Shown piece after piece: positions 38,118 through 46,568 of a stretch of DNA of 64,000 nt. The position numbers were made by a program, and so were the translations under genes. The notes below the pieces were generated by a model that searched no databases, was not told the DNA's origin, and was given only the letters and a program-made list of their open reading frames with translations. Location of the stretch: the NCBI RefSeq assembly GCF_013409785.1, contig NZ_JACCBV010000001.1, forward strand, positions 1,736,001 through 1,800,000, written 5' to 3'. This stretch comes from Microbacterium immunditiarum (GTDB lineage: Bacteria > Actinomycetota > Actinomycetes > Actinomycetales > Microbacteriaceae). Numbering within the stretch: position 1 is the stretch's first letter; the number at the start of each line of letters is the position of its first letter.

Positions 38118-38891
38118 TCAATCTTCTTCGTAAGGACCCCAGCGCTCGTGGCGATACTTGAGACCTTCAAGAGACACGATCTGTGACTTCATCGCCCATG
38201 CCTGTCGGGAGAGGTCGAGAAGCCTGCGGCGCGAGCGGTCCTTCAGTTTCTTATCCCACAGCGCCTCCTCTTCCCGCCGATAGCCCTGCACCGCGCTGAT
38301 AAACGCCTCGCGGGATGTCTCCATCTCTGAGCGAACGCGGCAATATGCCCGCACGGCATCCTCAAGTTCCTTCGCGCGGGCCGGATCCGGCTCGGGTGGC
38401 CGGGCGTTCTCCCACGTCACACCGGGATCGGCGAAGTAGCGATGTATCGTCTTGTTGAACAGCGGCGGACGAACGGAGGCCGGCATAAGCCTTTCGACCC
38501 TCTCTGCCTGTATGCGTAGCCGCTCCCATGCGTCACAACACAGTCGGAGCGACCAGAAGCCGAGCGCCGACTCCGTCGTGCCGACACTTGGCGCGCTGGT
38601 CATCCTCCGGCGCGCGGACTTGAACGCTGTGCCTGCTGGAAGTAATGAAGACGCGTCATAGAACGGCGGGGCGAAGAGGGGCGCGAACAACTCGTCCACT
38701 GCTTCCTGTTCGAGGCGGTTCTGCGTGGCAGATTCCCGCCGTCGTTCCAGAGAGCGCTCCGCTCCGAGCACAACCAGGCCGACGATGACACCGGTGAGAA
38801 CCGCGACAATGATGTCTGGGACCATCTGCGACCAGTCCGGGGGCCAGAAGGCCGCACTCGCTGTTGGCGTCGGTCTGAGCGAGGGCGTCAC
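38118..38891 (-). CDS. Membrane-anchored protein of unknown function
   Basis: A 257-residue protein with one membrane helix near the N-terminus (MVPDIIVAVLTGVIVGLVVL, about residues 23-42) and a large soluble helical part rich in Arg and Glu (AERSLERRRESATQNRLEQE and later RREEEALWDKKLKDRSRRR). No family was recognised. It resembles small islands' membrane-tethered proteins of unknown role. No partner overlaps it. Confidence 0.6.
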   Translation of the reverse strand: MTPSLRPTPTASAAFWPPDWSQMVPDIIVAVLTGVIVGLVVLGAERSLERRRESATQNRLEQEAVDELFAPLFAPPFYDASSLLPAGTAFKSARRRMTSAPSVGTTESALGFWSLRLCCDAWERLRIQAERVERLMPASVRPPLFNKTIHRYFADPGVTWENARPPEPDPARAKELEDAVRAYCRVRSEMETSREAFISAVQGYRREEEALWDKKLKDRSRRRLLDLSRQAWAMKSQIVSLEGLKYRHERWGPYEED

Positions 38892-39183
38892 GATCTTTGT
38901 CTACCGCATCGGCGGCCGGCAGCGTGAGACCAGACTCGGTCGGCCTAATCGAGGGTTACTCCCGCCCAGTCACCGCGGCGCGAAGGCCCGTCGCGAGCAT
39001 GGCCACAGCAGCGGAGAGCGCCTGCGTCGCGTTGAGTGGGGTAGCGTAGCGCTCTCGAGCGGGCATCCTCATCGCCCTTGCGTGGGTGAGATATGGGGCC
39101 GTGGCATACGCCGAGAGAGTCGAACCCGTCGATAGAGTCGGGCGCGTGCATATTGATCGGCTCGACTACGGTGCGGCGCCGCC

Positions 39184-39657
39184 ATGACCTGGGAAACCGT
39201 AATGACGAAGGACACATGCATTGCGTTGTCGGCAGTGTTCCCTCTCATCCTCGTGACAATGGCGATCGAGCACCGTAGGGCCCTTCGGTACGTGCAGCGA
39301 CGCGAAGGCGTCTTTCAGTGGATCGTGGAGAAGAGCACGATCGGCGCGGTATGCGGCCTCGTCATGACCGTTATCGGCGTGCAGACCGACGGCCTGGCCC
39401 TGCCCTTCACTGTTCTTGCGTGGTTCCTCTTCGGCCTCGGCATCCTTGGGCTTACGCTCGTTCTGGTCGCGATCGTGGAGCAGGACCGCTCCGACCGTGA
39501 AGAAGACGTTCGGCGGCGAGAGGATGAGCGCCGAGCTGCTCTCAAAGCGACCCGGCGGAGGCCGTGGTGGAGGCGCGCGGTCAACCTGGCGACAGGCGAT
39601 CGCCGGCGGGACCCCGCTGCGCGCGGGGCTTCTAGCGAGGTCTGGCATGCAGACTGA
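39184..39657 (+). CDS. Small membrane protein
   Basis: A 157-residue protein with three predicted helices (TCIALSAVFPLILVTMAIE, STIGAVCGLVMTVIGVQ and FTVLAWFLFGLGILGLTLVL) and a long basic, Arg-rich cytoplasmic tail (EEDVRRREDERRAALKATRR). No family was recognised. Its end overlaps the next gene by 11 bases, so the two form a unit. Confidence 0.6.
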   Translation: MTWETVMTKDTCIALSAVFPLILVTMAIEHRRALRYVQRREGVFQWIVEKSTIGAVCGLVMTVIGVQTDGLALPFTVLAWFLFGLGILGLTLVLVAIVEQDRSDREEDVRRREDERRAALKATRRRPWWRRAVNLATGDRRRDPAARGASSEVWHAD

Positions 39658-40147
39658 TCCCTTCGCGCTCCCCGCGTTCATCCTCGCGATAATCAGTCTC
39701 GTCGTCGCGACAATCGGTGCGCTGACTGGCGTCGTGGCCCTTGTCTGGCAGATCATCACTCGCACGCGCGGTGCGCATCGCGTCACGGTGTCTGTCGCGA
39801 ACTCCGTCCTCATCGGTGACGGTATGCCCGATGGAGTCTTCATCTCGGTTGAGGCGATCAACAAGGGTGCGTCGGCGGTGCGCATTATCAACTGGGGCTT
39901 CCAGTTGCCGAGCGGTGAAGGCATTACCGTCTATGTGCCCGTGCCGCTCTCTACGACCCTGCCTCACATGCTCGAACCCGGCACGAACGCGACCTTCTTC
40001 GTGCCCGCGGCCAATCTCGGCGGGGCGATCCGGACGCGCGACGGGCTCACGCCGCGCGATCTGCGAGCCGTTGTCGGCCTCGCGACAGGCGAGAAGATTT
40101 TCGCGAAGCTCGGCTCGCTGAAGCTTGCCGAGGAGTTTTGGCGCTAG
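39647..40147 (+). CDS. Single-pass membrane protein with beta-rich soluble domain
   Basis: A 166-residue protein. An N-terminal membrane helix (ALPAFILAIISLVVATIGAL, then VVALVWQII) is followed by a soluble domain rich in beta strands (RVTVSVANSVLIGD, GVFISVEAINKGASAVRIIN). The pattern resembles small Ig-like domain proteins found in mobile elements, but no function is known. It overlaps the preceding membrane-protein gene. Confidence 0.6.
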   Translation: MQTDPFALPAFILAIISLVVATIGALTGVVALVWQIITRTRGAHRVTVSVANSVLIGDGMPDGVFISVEAINKGASAVRIINWGFQLPSGEGITVYVPVPLSTTLPHMLEPGTNATFFVPAANLGGAIRTRDGLTPRDLRAVVGLATGEKIFAKLGSLKLAEEFWR

Positions 40148-40457
40148 GGCGCGACGTCGCAGGACGCCCTCCGTCGTGGCGTCTTGAGCGATAAGGATGA
40201 CCGTCGCCCAACCGCCAGTCGTTGGAGCGCACGCTCCCGACGGCACTCTTCGCATTCCTGTATGTCGCGGGCGAGATGCGACCTGACTTCATGTCGGCGA
40301 CCCTTCAAATGCATGCAGACGCCGAGGTCACTCGAGGAGAACCGCAATGCACGCAGGCACCCGGGGTGAGCGGCACCTTTAGAAGCACTCACCTACACAT
40401 ACCTGCACCACTGAAAAATCCCTGGATAGCGGGTAAAACCTAGCCTAGTCTGGCGCC
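40148..40457. other. Non-coding stretch upstream of the relaxase (possible oriT region)
   Basis: 310 bases without a convincing gene. A short inverted repeat GTGAG/CTCAC (40366-40392) is followed by an AT-richer patch and by TAGTCT (40446-40451), a -10-like hexamer six bases before the relaxase ATG. Position directly upstream of a relaxase suggests an origin of transfer, but no nic consensus is recognised. Confidence 0.35.
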
Positions 40458-43148
40458 ATGCGCGGAGGTCTTGAGCGCTGGAAGCGAGGTGTCGAATCGA
40501 GAGGGGTTCGACATGCGATCGGCTACGCGCTCGAGGGCATCTGCGACGCTCACCTGCAGCACTCCCGCGGCGTTGACGCGCTCGAAGCGTACGGTGGCGC
40601 GTCCGATTCGACCGTCTCACGATTCATCGTGGCGAACGGCATCCTCACCTCCGACGAGCTCACCGCCGGCGGCCTTCGTGTCTGGCTCACCGGGCACGAC
40701 CCGGTCACGGGGGAGGAGCGCGGCCGCCAGCGGTTGAGCCCCGACGCTGACCTGTTGCTCGATGGCACGCTTAACCACCCGAAGTCGTACAGCATTGCCG
40801 CGCTGCTCCATCCCGAACTCGCAGCCGAGTTCGAAGCCCTCCAAGACCGGTTGCGGGACCGCATCCTGTGCATCTGGCAAACCGAGCTCAACGCACGCCG
40901 CGGACACGGCGGACTCATTCGCGAGGCGATCACGCGTATCGAAGTCGTCGAGCTGCAGCACCGTCGCTCGCGAGCGCTCGACCCGCACATCCACCGGCAC
41001 CTGTGGCTGAATATCAAAGCGCTTGGTGCGGACGGCAAGTGGTCAAACCTCGATTCGCGTGTCGCGATGAAACTGCACACCGTCGTCAACGCCGAGGGCG
41101 AGCTCGCCGCCCGCACCGATCCCGCCTGGATCGACGCGCTCGCCCGGCACGGATACACACTCGACCTCAATGGGGAGATCGCCGAGCTCGCTGGCGCGGT
41201 CCGACCCGTGTCGCGCCGGTCGGCGCAAATCGAAGGCAACCGAGCGCGCCTGATCGCGGAGTGGTCGGCGGCGCACGGAGGATCTGCGCCGAGCGTGGAG
41301 GTGCTGCATCAGATCGATCGGCGCGCGTGGGCGGTGTCGCGTCCGAACAAGCCGGCCGATCTCGATGAGGCGTGGTGGGAGGCGCGCGTCCGCGACGAGA
41401 TCGCCGCGATCGATCCGAGCCTGATCGCCACGCGCGCACCCATTCCACTCGCCGCAACAGACCCGCCTGCGCTCGATCTGGATCTGCTCGCTGCACAGGC
41501 AGTCATCGACGCGGACGAACGGTCGACCTCATGCGGCGGGAGGTTCAGCATCTTCGACATCCGCGCGGGCGCAATACGCGCGCTCTCGCGCACGGGCGTC
41601 GTTGCGGAGCGCGATCGGTTCGATGGCGTGATCGCCGAGGTGACGGAGCGCGCCATGCGTTCCGTCTTCCGGCTCGTTGCGGACGATCCGCCTGCGCACG
41701 TCAAGGCGTTCATGGCAACCGAGACCGTACGCGCCAAGGTGCGTCTTGCCGGATGCTTGGACGTGCTCGCCCAACCGGGGCGCTCCCTGCTGCCGGAGGA
41801 GTTGCGCCGACTCGCACCGAACGCGCATCTGTCGACGCTGGATGCGTCGCAAGGCGTTGCCGCGTGCGCCATCGCCGGCACGGACGGGCTCGTGACGGTG
41901 ACCGGCCCCGCAGGCGCGGGCAAGACGACGATGCTGCGCGCTGCGTTCACGGCGCTCGCGTCGCAACGGAGGCGGATGCTCGTTGTTGCTCCTACGCGAA
42001 AGGCGGCATCGGTGGCGTCTCGCGAGGTCGGGGCCGCGGCATCCAGCATTCATGCCTTGCTTACGGATCATGGCTACCGATGGGGCACCGACGAGGCCGG
42101 CGCTAAGGTGTGGACCAGGCTTCGAGTGGGAGAAGTCGATGCCATCACGGGCGCCGTGTACGGCGGACCAAGCCAGTACATGTTGCGTTCTCGCGATCGG
42201 ATCGTCGTCGACGAAGCCGGCATGGTCGACCTGCGGACGGCGAACGTACTTGTCGAACTCGCGATCGAACAGGGTGTCGGGCTGGCGTTCGTGGGTGACA
42301 CGCATCAGGCGTTGCCGGTCGGACACGCGGGAGCGATGGGTTCTGCGATCCGGCACGCGAACGCTGCGATCGAACTCGACACGGTGCACCGGTTCCGCGA
42401 TCCCGACTACGCGGCGCTCACGCTGCGGCTCCGGGATGCGGGTGACCGCGAGCGTGCACTGGTGGTTGCGGGCGAGCTTGCCGAACGCGGTCTCGTCGCT
42501 CGGGTCGATCATCACGACGCGGCGCGTGGGCGGATGATCGACGCGTACTTCGAGTGGCACGAACGCGGCAAGCGGGTGACGTTGGTATCTGGCACGAATG
42601 CTGAGGCGGATGCGATCAACGACGCCATCCAGCAGCGGCGAGTCGATCAAGGCGAGCTCGACGTCCGCGTCGCCGCGTGGGGAATGGGGCAGCAGCGCAT
42701 CCTCGTCGGCGACACCGTCCAGACCCGTCGCAACGACCGGCTCACCGGAGTCGAGAATCGCGCGCAGTGGATCGTGCGCGGGATCCGTGATGAGTACCTG
42801 TCTCTTGTCTCCGTGAGCGACAGCGGCGAGGTGGCGCGCGTGTCCACCGAGTACGCGCGTGAGCACTTGCAGCTCGCCTACGCGTCCACCGTGCACGGCG
42901 TGCAGGGCGACACGGCCGATGCGTCGGTGGTCGGGCCTGATGTGGACGCCGCAGGCCTCTACGTGGGCCTGACGCGCGGTCGGCTCAGTAACGTCGCGAC
43001 CGTCGTCGCGCGGACGGATGCCGCGGCCCGCGAGTGCCTCGCCGAGTCGATGCAGCGCGGGACTCCGGAGTTGACTCTGCAGGACGCTGTGAGCGCGGCC
43101 CAGGCGGAGCTGCGACGCGCGGCGAGGAAGCGGGAGCGGCGATGGTGA
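40458..43148 (+). CDS. MobF-family relaxase-helicase (TrwC/TraI-like)
   Basis: An 896-residue conjugative relaxase. The relaxase domain contains the metal-binding His cluster in RALDPHIHRHLWLN and a candidate catalytic Tyr near residue 22. A superfamily 1 helicase follows with Walker A TGPAGAGKTT, DEAGM and VHGVQGDTADASVV. It would nick oriT and unwind the strand for transfer. The N-terminus is shorter than in many MobF proteins. Its presence without secretion genes marks the island as mobilizable. Confidence 0.88.
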   Translation: MRGGLERWKRGVESRGVRHAIGYALEGICDAHLQHSRGVDALEAYGGASDSTVSRFIVANGILTSDELTAGGLRVWLTGHDPVTGEERGRQRLSPDADLLLDGTLNHPKSYSIAALLHPELAAEFEALQDRLRDRILCIWQTELNARRGHGGLIREAITRIEVVELQHRRSRALDPHIHRHLWLNIKALGADGKWSNLDSRVAMKLHTVVNAEGELAARTDPAWIDALARHGYTLDLNGEIAELAGAVRPVSRRSAQIEGNRARLIAEWSAAHGGSAPSVEVLHQIDRRAWAVSRPNKPADLDEAWWEARVRDEIAAIDPSLIATRAPIPLAATDPPALDLDLLAAQAVIDADERSTSCGGRFSIFDIRAGAIRALSRTGVVAERDRFDGVIAEVTERAMRSVFRLVADDPPAHVKAFMATETVRAKVRLAGCLDVLAQPGRSLLPEELRRLAPNAHLSTLDASQGVAACAIAGTDGLVTVTGPAGAGKTTMLRAAFTALASQRRRMLVVAPTRKAASVASREVGAAASSIHALLTDHGYRWGTDEAGAKVWTRLRVGEVDAITGAVYGGPSQYMLRSRDRIVVDEAGMVDLRTANVLVELAIEQGVGLAFVGDTHQALPVGHAGAMGSAIRHANAAIELDTVHRFRDPDYAALTLRLRDAGDRERALVVAGELAERGLVARVDHHDAARGRMIDAYFEWHERGKRVTLVSGTNAEADAINDAIQQRRVDQGELDVRVAAWGMGQQRILVGDTVQTRRNDRLTGVENRAQWIVRGIRDEYLSLVSVSDSGEVARVSTEYAREHLQLAYASTVHGVQGDTADASVVGPDVDAAGLYVGLTRGRLSNVATVVARTDAAARECLAESMQRGTPELTLQDAVSAAQAELRRAARKRERRW

Positions 43149-43330
43149 CGGCGCCGTTGAGCAGTGCGCTAAGTTCGGGGCGCGGGATAGGGATGTAGAG
43201 GCGCTCGACGGTTGGGCGCTCAACGAGGAAGGACTCGGGCGGGCTATTCGGGCGCGACCTGCGAGGGTCCCGGCGCCGAAAATCGGATCTCATCGGTTGT
43301 TGCCACGGACGACCGGCGCTCGGGCCATTT

Positions 43331-44026
43331 CTAATCCACGATCACGACGTCGGAGTGCTGAGGCGGCGGCGGCGGGTCGGCGGCGAGCCGTGCTTGCCTG
43401 TCAGCTTCGGCCGGATCCTGGCCAAGCCCAACGTAGACGTCGACGAGCATCTGGTGCAATGCGACCACGGAACCCCAACGACGATCCCACTCGGCCACCG
43501 CATTGTGCGCCTCTAGCGACATGATGACCCAGGTGAGCGTGGTCGCGAACTCGTCAGCCAACGTGTGGTGCGGCTTATCCAAGTGCGCGATGCCCTCGAG
43601 GTGGTCTTTCGGCAGGAGCGCTCGCAATCCTCGCGCATCCCCGTCAGACACTTCGAAGTCGAGACTATGTGCAGCTCGGTTACGCAGCTGGTTTAGCCGC
43701 TCGAGCACCGGCCGGAGGTCGGCCTTGATGAAGCCGTACGCCGTGGCGATGTTGAGCTTTGTCGCGAACGGAAGTCGATCGAGTTTGATCTGACTCGGCT
43801 GCTCGGCGTGAATCTCCAGCGCGGCGTTCAGCGCGCGCTCAACCCAAAGGTGCCCCTTGATCACTGCCATGAGCAGGTTGGGGTCGGCCACGTGCGCGCG
43901 TACATCTGCGAGTCGAACCGCCATTTCGCCGAGCGTACTTGTGATCCGCCTGCAGGGTGCAACCAAGCGCTCGCATGCACACTGGTGAACGTCCGGCGGA
44001 AGCGTAGTGATCAGAGAATCGCTCAT
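43331..44026 (-). CDS. HEPN-like protein (possible RNase)
   Basis: A 231-residue all-alpha protein. The segment LERLNQLRNRAAHSLDFEV contains RNxxxH, the catalytic motif of HEPN ribonucleases, after a helix-rich DUF4145-like region (HLWVERALNAALEIHAEQ). HEPN RNases act in toxin-antitoxin, abortive infection and CRISPR systems. No antitoxin is obvious; the only close neighbour is the divergent membrane gene. The proline-rich tail PPPPPQHSDVVIVD is unusual. ATG at 44026 or 44032. Confidence 0.55.
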   Translation of the reverse strand: MSDSLITTLPPDVHQCACERLVAPCRRITSTLGEMAVRLADVRAHVADPNLLMAVIKGHLWVERALNAALEIHAEQPSQIKLDRLPFATKLNIATAYGFIKADLRPVLERLNQLRNRAAHSLDFEVSDGDARGLRALLPKDHLEGIAHLDKPHHTLADEFATTLTWVIMSLEAHNAVAEWDRRWGSVVALHQMLVDVYVGLGQDPAEADRQARLAADPPPPPQHSDVVIVD

Positions 44027-44051
44027 GCCCATGCACCGCTATGGTTCATCC

Positions 44052-44606
44052 GTGTACAAGATCTGTCGCACGCGGCCCAAGTCGACGAGGATTCGCCGCG
44101 TACAGCTGCTGAGTTCCGAGCTGGACTCGCTGCGAAACTCTGCCGTTGAGCGAACACGCTCCCTGGATGCCAAGGCTTCCTTCGTCGTCGTGGCAGCAGG
44201 CGTGTTGGCGAGCGCCGTCGGCCTCGGACTCGTTCGTTCCGAGACCTGGTACGTCGGCCTCATCCCGTTCGGATTGACCGTTTGGACCGTTGTGCAGTCC
44301 GCCGCCGCACTCTGGCCGCGGTCGATTGATCTTCCGGGAGCGCGCAAGCTAGTGGCCAAGCATGTGGATTCCGCGGATCCGCCGGAGAAGCTGGAGGACT
44401 TTCTTCTTGAGGTGAAGACGACGGAGGTCGAGAATCGAAATGCCCAGAATGAGAAGAAGGCCGCGTACACCAAGCGCGCCTTCAAGCTCCTCGTCGCTAG
44501 CCTCGTCGCCATCTTCATCGTGGTCGGGCTCAATGCAATCCTCACAAGTAACGGAGCAGCCAGTGTCGGACCAAAATCCACCCCCAGCCCCACAGCCACG
44601 CCCTGA
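44052..44606 (+). CDS. Membrane protein heading the micro-protein operon
   Basis: About 184 residues from the GTG at 44052. It has a paired N-terminal hairpin of membrane helices (LDAKASFVVVAAGVLASAVG and WYVGLIPFGLTVWTVVQSAA), a charged cytoplasmic linker and a third helix (AFKLLVASLVAIFIVVGLNA). The D-x-KAS start and helix layout recall Pycsar-type and SLATT membrane effectors, but no cyclase is nearby, so this is only a resemblance. Its 3' end overlaps the first micro-protein ORF by 44 bases. An ATG at 44007 is an alternative start. Confidence 0.6.
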   Translation: MYKICRTRPKSTRIRRVQLLSSELDSLRNSAVERTRSLDAKASFVVVAAGVLASAVGLGLVRSETWYVGLIPFGLTVWTVVQSAAALWPRSIDLPGARKLVAKHVDSADPPEKLEDFLLEVKTTEVENRNAQNEKKAAYTKRAFKLLVASLVAIFIVVGLNAILTSNGAASVGPKSTPSPTATP

Positions 44607-44697
44607 TGTGGATGACGTATTCGAGAAGGTGACGCTGACTCCTCCCGAGTCGGATGCCGACAAAATCATCCGGCTGGTTGCCGATCATGGCGAGTGA
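44563..44697 (+). CDS. Micro-protein A with RPxVxD motif
   Basis: A 44-residue ORF starting GTG at 44563, with GGAG seven bases upstream, inside the end of the membrane-protein gene in another frame. Its centre reads PRPDVDDVFEKVTL. The same core recurs in the two following ORFs. A short Pro-rich head and acidic tail flank the motif. No homologue is known. Confidence 0.55.
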   Translation: MSDQNPPPAPQPRPDVDDVFEKVTLTPPESDADKIIRLVADHGE

Positions 44698-44842
44698 CTC
44701 GGACAAGGAGCGTCCTGCCCCCGAGGCTAGACCGCGCCCCTCGGTCGATGACGTGCTCGATTCGCTCACTGCCGGTGGTGGATGGAAAGATCAGAAGACT
44801 GAGCCGGATCGCTCCAAAAACACCAGGAGACGAAGTGGGTAG
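44687..44842 (+). CDS. Micro-protein B with RPxVxD motif
   Basis: A 51-residue ORF with ATG at 44687, overlapping A by 11 bases. Its core is RPRPSVDDVLDSLTAGG, clearly related to A and C, followed by a basic tail (SKNTRRRSG). The overlap suggests translational coupling. Confidence 0.55.
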   Translation: MASDSDKERPAPEARPRPSVDDVLDSLTAGGGWKDQKTEPDRSKNTRRRSG

Positions 44843-44942
44843 ACCTAGTCAGAGCTCGCACGAATCAGAGGAGCGCCCGGACGTGAGCGACATCATGGAT
44901 ACGCTGACGCATAGCGACGATCGACCGAGCGAGAGCCGGTAA
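44835..44942 (+). CDS. Micro-protein C with RPxVxD motif
   Basis: A 35-residue ORF with GTG at 44835 and an AGGAGA ribosome-binding site four bases upstream, overlapping B by eight bases. Its core is EERPDVSDIMDTLTHSDD. It closes the four-gene overlapping unit, 116 bases before the IS element. Confidence 0.5.
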   Translation: MGRPSQSSHESEERPDVSDIMDTLTHSDDRPSESR

Positions 44943-45058
44943 GAGCCGCGACCAGCTTCCCCAGTCGGATTGCGCACCAAACGGTGCCTCCTGCGCGTCG
45001 CCCGTAGAGAAATACCTATAGCACTCCAAGCGCCTGGGCGGGCGGTCACCTCGGCGGG

Positions 45059-45085
45059 ATTGACTCGCCCCGGCATGTCCGGAGA
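45059..45085 (+). repeat. IS left inverted repeat
   Basis: 27 bases, the exact reverse complement of 46379-46405. Confidence 0.95.
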
Positions 45086-45111
45086 CAAGATTCCTTGGAA
45101 GGATCTGTCTC

Positions 45112-45435
45112 ATGGGACGTCCCAGCAAGTACCCGCGCGAGCTTCGTGAGCGCGCTGTCCGAATGGTCGCCGAGGTGCGGCCCGACTACCCGAGCGAGTA
45201 CGCGGCGATGACCGCAGTCGCGGGGATGCTCGGGATCGGCTCACCGGAGACGATCCGCACCTGGATCCGCCGGCAGCAGGTCGACGCCGGTGATCGGCCG
45301 GGCCTGACGACCGACGCGGCGGTGGAGATCAAGCGGTTGCGGCGCGAGAACGCCGAGTTGCGCCGGGCGAACGAGATATTGAAGGCGGCTTCGGCTTTCT
45401 TCGCGGCCGAGCTCGACCGGCCACACAAGCGATAG
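45112..45435 (+). CDS. IS3-family transposase OrfA
   Basis: A 107-residue DNA-binding half of the transposase: HTH segment MGRPSKYPRELRERAVRMVA, GIGSPETIRTWIRRQQ, then the leucine-zipper stretch IKRLRRENAELRRANEILKA before the stop. Programmed -1 frameshifting near 45400-45430 would give the OrfAB fusion. Confidence 0.93.
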   Translation: MGRPSKYPRELRERAVRMVAEVRPDYPSEYAAMTAVAGMLGIGSPETIRTWIRRQQVDAGDRPGLTTDAAVEIKRLRRENAELRRANEILKAASAFFAAELDRPHKR

Positions 45436-45506
45436 TCGCGTTCATCGACGAGCACCGCGACCGCGCCGATGGCGGGCTCAGATGGGGTGTCGAGTCGATC
45501 TGCGCC

Positions 45507-46568
45507 GTGCTCAGTCAGCATGGAGTGAAGATCGCCCCATCGACCTACTACGACGCTCACGGACGAGAACCCTCGGCCCGAGAGCTGTCCGACGAACGCT
45601 GGAAGCCGATCATCCTGACCACGTGGCAGAAGCAGCGGAAGGTACTGGGCGCCCGCAAGCTCTGGCTCCGGCTCCGCCGCGACGGGCACGACATCGCCCG
45701 CTGCACGGTCGAACGCCTCATGCGTGATCTGGGGATTGCCGGGGTGGTCCGCGGGAAGCGCAAGCGGCCCGTCGATGTGGACCCGCGGGAGACCAGGCCG
45801 GCTGACCTCGTCGACCGGCATTTCGCGAGGTTCCGCACGAACCAGCTCTGGGTGGCCGACTTTACCTACGTCTGGACGTGGTCCGGATGGGTCTACGTCG
45901 CATTCGTGTTCGACGCGCACTCCCGCCGCATCCTCGGCTGGCGCGCCGCCACGAGCATGACGACCCCGCTCGTGCTGGACTGCCTCGAGATGGCGCTCTG
46001 GACCCGTCGTCGTGAAGGCGTGGACGGGTTCACCGGTCTCACGCATCACACCGACGCGGGCAGCGTCTATACGTCGATTTCCTTCACGGACCGACTCGTG
46101 GACGAGGGCATCGACCCATCCGTCGGCTCCGTCGGCGATGCATACGACAACTCCCTCGCCGAGTCGCAGATCGGTCTCTACAAGTCCGAGCTCATCCACC
46201 ATGAGGGCCCATGGCGGGACGTCGATCAGGTCGAGGCCGCCACAGCGTCCTGGGTTCAGTGGTTCAACACCGAACGCACCCACGGGTCGATCGACGACCT
46301 CACACCCGTCGAGCTCGAACAACTCGACTACGCTCTCACCGAACCCCTCGAACGAGCGGGCCGACACCAGCTAAACGCTCTCCGGACATGCCGGGGCGAG
46401 TCAATGAGCCTCTGGCGATGTCGCCTGGAGAAACGAGTGGCCCACGCCGGTCACCCCCAGGGGTCGTCGTATGCTTCTGACTGTTGGACCCTCCAACCAT
46501 CCAGCAGGAAAACTCACGCAGGAGCAACATGGACGCCCCGAAGTTCACCGACGATACTTACGACCTGA
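45507..46568 (+). CDS. IS3-family transposase OrfB (DDE integrase domain)
   Basis: The catalytic half of the transposase. DDE residues are in WVADFTYVW, HHTDAGSVY and NSLAESQIGLYKSE. Homology begins upstream of 45507 (IVAFIDEHRDRADGGLRWGV in the same frame), consistent with synthesis by -1 frameshift from orfA. The frame has no stop before the right inverted repeat and continues about 160 bases beyond the IS, adding roughly 55 foreign residues and overlapping the ParB-like gene start. Confidence 0.9.
   Translation: MLSQHGVKIAPSTYYDAHGREPSARELSDERWKPIILTTWQKQRKVLGARKLWLRLRRDGHDIARCTVERLMRDLGIAGVVRGKRKRPVDVDPRETRPADLVDRHFARFRTNQLWVADFTYVWTWSGWVYVAFVFDAHSRRILGWRAATSMTTPLVLDCLEMALWTRRREGVDGFTGLTHHTDAGSVYTSISFTDRLVDEGIDPSVGSVGDAYDNSLAESQIGLYKSELIHHEGPWRDVDQVEAATASWVQWFNTERTHGSIDDLTPVELEQLDYALTEPLERAGRHQLNALRTCRGESMSLWRCRLEKRVAHAGHPQGSSYASDCWTLQPSSRKTHAGATWTPRSSPTILTT
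46379..46405 (+). repeat. IS right inverted repeat
   Basis: 27 bases, the exact reverse complement of 45059-45085. The orfB frame runs through it without a stop. Confidence 0.95.

Larger units (their letters stand above)
45059..46405 (+). mobile_element. IS3-family insertion sequence
   Basis: A 1347-bp element bounded by perfect 27-bp inverted repeats (45059-45085 and 46379-46405, starting ATTGACTCGCCCC). It has an orfA-orfB arrangement with orfB in the -1 frame, as in IS3. No 3-4-bp target duplication is visible (GGG before, GAG after), so either the ends or flanks have changed since insertion. Confidence 0.92.

Noticed and set aside
40366..40457. A firm oriT call upstream of the relaxase
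   Set aside because: Only a 5-bp inverted repeat and position support it; no nic motif of a known MobF oriT is recognised.
41529..43223. 564-codon minus-strand frame opposite the relaxase
   Set aside because: Shadow of the relaxase-helicase, whose motifs are clear.
44052..44606. Pycsar or CBASS effector assignment for the membrane protein
   Set aside because: No nucleotide cyclase is adjacent, and the similarity is limited to helix layout and a short D-x-KAS motif.
45052..46412. Target-site duplication around the IS
   Set aside because: Flanks GGG and GAG do not match; shifting the borders by two bases does not give a 3- or 4-bp duplication.
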